Source of the DNA: JAZLIT01 sp045617525
Lineage (GTDB): Bacteria; Bacillota; Bacilli; Bacillales_A; Planococcaceae
DNA: 14,243 nucleotides
Assembly: GCA_045617525.1 (NCBI GenBank)
Contig: JAZLIT010000115.1
Span: 1 to 14,243, forward strand
Reading direction: 5' to 3'
A program made the position numbers and the translations under genes. Shown one piece after another: positions 14,237 through 14,243 of this stretch. How positions within the stretch are numbered: the stretch's first letter is position 1; the number at the start of each line of letters is the position of its first letter. The notes beneath the pieces were generated by a model, which made no database searches, had not been told where the DNA came from, and saw nothing but the letters and a program-made list of their open reading frames with translations.

Positions 14237-14243
14237 ACGCTAT

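Noticed and set aside
1..14243. tRNA, rRNA, CRISPR array or intact mobile element
   Set aside because: No cloverleaf-like stretch, rRNA-like sequence, regularly spaced direct repeats or intact transposase or integrase was seen on either strand.

Overview
The window reads as a chromosomal segment of a low-GC, Gram-positive, endospore-former-type bacterium. Evidence is the strong Shine-Dalgarno sites (AGGAGG-like), frequent TTG and GTG starts, sigma-A-type promoters and Bacillales-type gene families: an MhqO-like dioxygenase, a CitA-like citrate synthase and a PhoA/PhoB-type alkaline phosphatase. A Planococcaceae/Bacillaceae member such as Lysinibacillus or Solibacillus is my best guess. It rests on remembered protein character, not on a search.

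Layout. Positions 16-229 are a GC-rich, highly structured non-coding repeat bounded by a 13-bp inverted repeat. Positions 256-848 hold a decayed, internally deleted ISL3-type transposase. A small helical protein of unknown function (999-1223, minus) follows, with a near-ideal terminator. Divergent from it is a ring-cleaving dioxygenase/glyoxalase gene (1411-2394) whose promoter carries an MhqR-like palindrome just after the -10 box. After a short decayed stretch comes a plus-strand cluster: Nudix hydrolase, histidine phosphatase and small membrane protein (2726-4012). It converges on a minus-strand cluster (4014-6700): a kinase-like protein with a zinc ribbon broken by one in-frame stop, a DUF3977-like small protein, a possible NlpC/P60-like protein, and an HEXXH metalloprotease-like protein. 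Next are two GNAT-type genes on the plus strand (6828-8224) and a CitA-type citrate synthase (8405-9502).

The last third holds a decayed small reading frame (9640-9912, minus) and a two-gene minus-strand operon. That operon encodes a coiled-coil protein followed by a membrane-anchored polysaccharide deacetylase with an uncharacterised cytoplasmic N-terminal domain (11994 to 9997). About 480 bp of AT-rich DNA with Pho-box-like repeats then leads to a secreted alkaline phosphatase with a C-terminal extension (12578-14236).

No tRNA, rRNA, CRISPR array or intact mobile element was seen. Most genes are ordinary stress, repair or metabolic functions. The least explained parts are the structured repeat, the interrupted kinase-like gene, the two-protease minus-strand cluster and the coiled-coil/deacetylase operon.
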